Source: Streptomyces rimosus
GTDB taxonomy: Bacteria; Actinomycetota; Actinomycetes; Streptomycetales; Streptomycetaceae
DNA length: 64,000 bases
Reading direction: 5' to 3'
Assembly: GCF_008704655.1 (NCBI RefSeq)
Contig: NZ_CP023688.1
Span: forward strand, 124,001 to 188,000
Of this stretch, positions 63,717 to 64,000 are shown one piece after another (the first letter of the stretch is position 1; each line of letters starts with the position of its first letter). The notes beneath the pieces are model-generated. The model was given only the letters and a program-made list of their open reading frames with translations, ran no database searches and was not told where the DNA came from. The translations under genes were made by a program, and so were the position numbers.

Positions 63717-64000
63717 TCAGTGCGCGATGGAGTCGATCAGGTCGCGCGCCCCCTGGCGCAGCAGGGCGACCGCGACGGACGTGCCCAGGGTCGCCGGGTC
63801 GAGCGGCCCGGCCCACTCGTGGGCGTTGAGCACGGTCTTGCCGTCCGGGGTGAAGACACAGGCCCGCAGCGACAGTTCCCCGTTGCGCTCGGTCTTCGCG
63901 TAGCCGGCGATCGGCGAATTGCAGTGCCCCTGGAGGACGTGGAGGAACATCCGCTCGGCCGTCGCCTCCCGGAAGGCATCCCGGTCACCGAGCGCGCTGA
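63717..64000 (-). CDS. hemC: Hydroxymethylbilane synthase, C-terminal part (5' end outside window)
   Basis: The last about 94 residues of a porphobilinogen deaminase, continuing beyond the window. The cofactor-binding Cys lies in [12 protein letters not shown], equivalent to the GGCxxPIG motif, but with His in place of the second Gly. The ending [19 protein letters not shown] is typical. It polymerises four porphobilinogens in tetrapyrrole synthesis. The altered Cys loop suggests a second, divergent HemC paralogue, as other Streptomyces HemC carry GGC; this is not provable from the fragment. Confidence 0.82.
   Translation of the reverse strand, partial: SALGDRDAFREATAERMFLHVLQGHCNSPIAGYAKTERNGELSLRACVFTPDGKTVLNAHEWAGPLDPATLGTSVAVALLRQGARDLIDSIAH

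Overview
The window is high-GC DNA with strongly biased third codon positions. GTG, TTG and even CTG starts occur, as do twin-arginine and lipoprotein signals and many TetR/LacI/HxlR-type regulators. The gene set (malR-malEFG-aglA, an FxsB-type radical SAM enzyme, a StrR-like regulator, an ANTAR/PP2C regulator and a mycodextranase-like enzyme) points to a Streptomyces or close relative. It reads as an accessory-rich stretch of chromosome, with many short transcription units, divergent regulator/enzyme pairs and few housekeeping genes. I found no rRNA, tRNA or CRISPR array.

Layout. 1-5.4 kb: the 3' part of a HAMP-repeat hybrid histidine kinase followed by an ANTAR-GAF-PAS-PP2C phosphatase. 5.4-10 kb: a hydrolase behind an iron-box-like site, a methyltransferase, and a minimal two-gene RiPP locus (63-aa precursor plus FxsB-like radical SAM/SPASM enzyme, overlapping by 4 nt). 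10-21 kb: argS, a Tat-exported hydrolase, a cupin, TetR regulators, a small secreted inhibitor-like protein, and two tandem ABC-F ATPases. The first ABC-F gene has an uORF/hairpin leader that looks like ribosome-mediated attenuation. A quinone oxidoreductase/TetR pair with a clear operator follows. 21-22.2 kb: two decayed genes. 22.6-32 kb: a secreted double-psi barrel protein, then the malR-malEFG-aglA maltose system, extended by a secreted GH87-like mycodextranase.

32-47 kb: small metabolic and regulatory units. These include a GlxA-type regulator with an isochorismatase-like hydrolase, HxlR with an NAD(P)-binding protein, and a DHDPS-like/class II aldolase operon divergent from an XRE-cupin regulator with three operator repeats. 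A TetR-P450-ferredoxin divergon carries a visible promoter and operator. 47-50 kb: an erosion zone with a class A beta-lactamase pseudogene that has lost its active-site core, and two truncated transposases. 50-64 kb: an orphan LanC-like cyclase with a CCG zinc motif, a TetR/nitroreductase unit with two tandem perfect palindromes, an acyltransferase and SGNH hydrolase pair, a StrR-like regulator with no visible cluster, an ECF sigma factor fused through a membrane segment to an extracellular CAP domain, a D-Ala-D-Ala carboxypeptidase, a CPBP protease, and the 3' end of hemC.

The best candidates for little-described biology are the sigma-CAP membrane fusion, the minimal cyclophane RiPP pair, the ABC-F attenuator leader, the orphan CCG-type LanC and the iron-box hydrolase. 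Functions are inferred from recognisable motifs only; no database search was possible.
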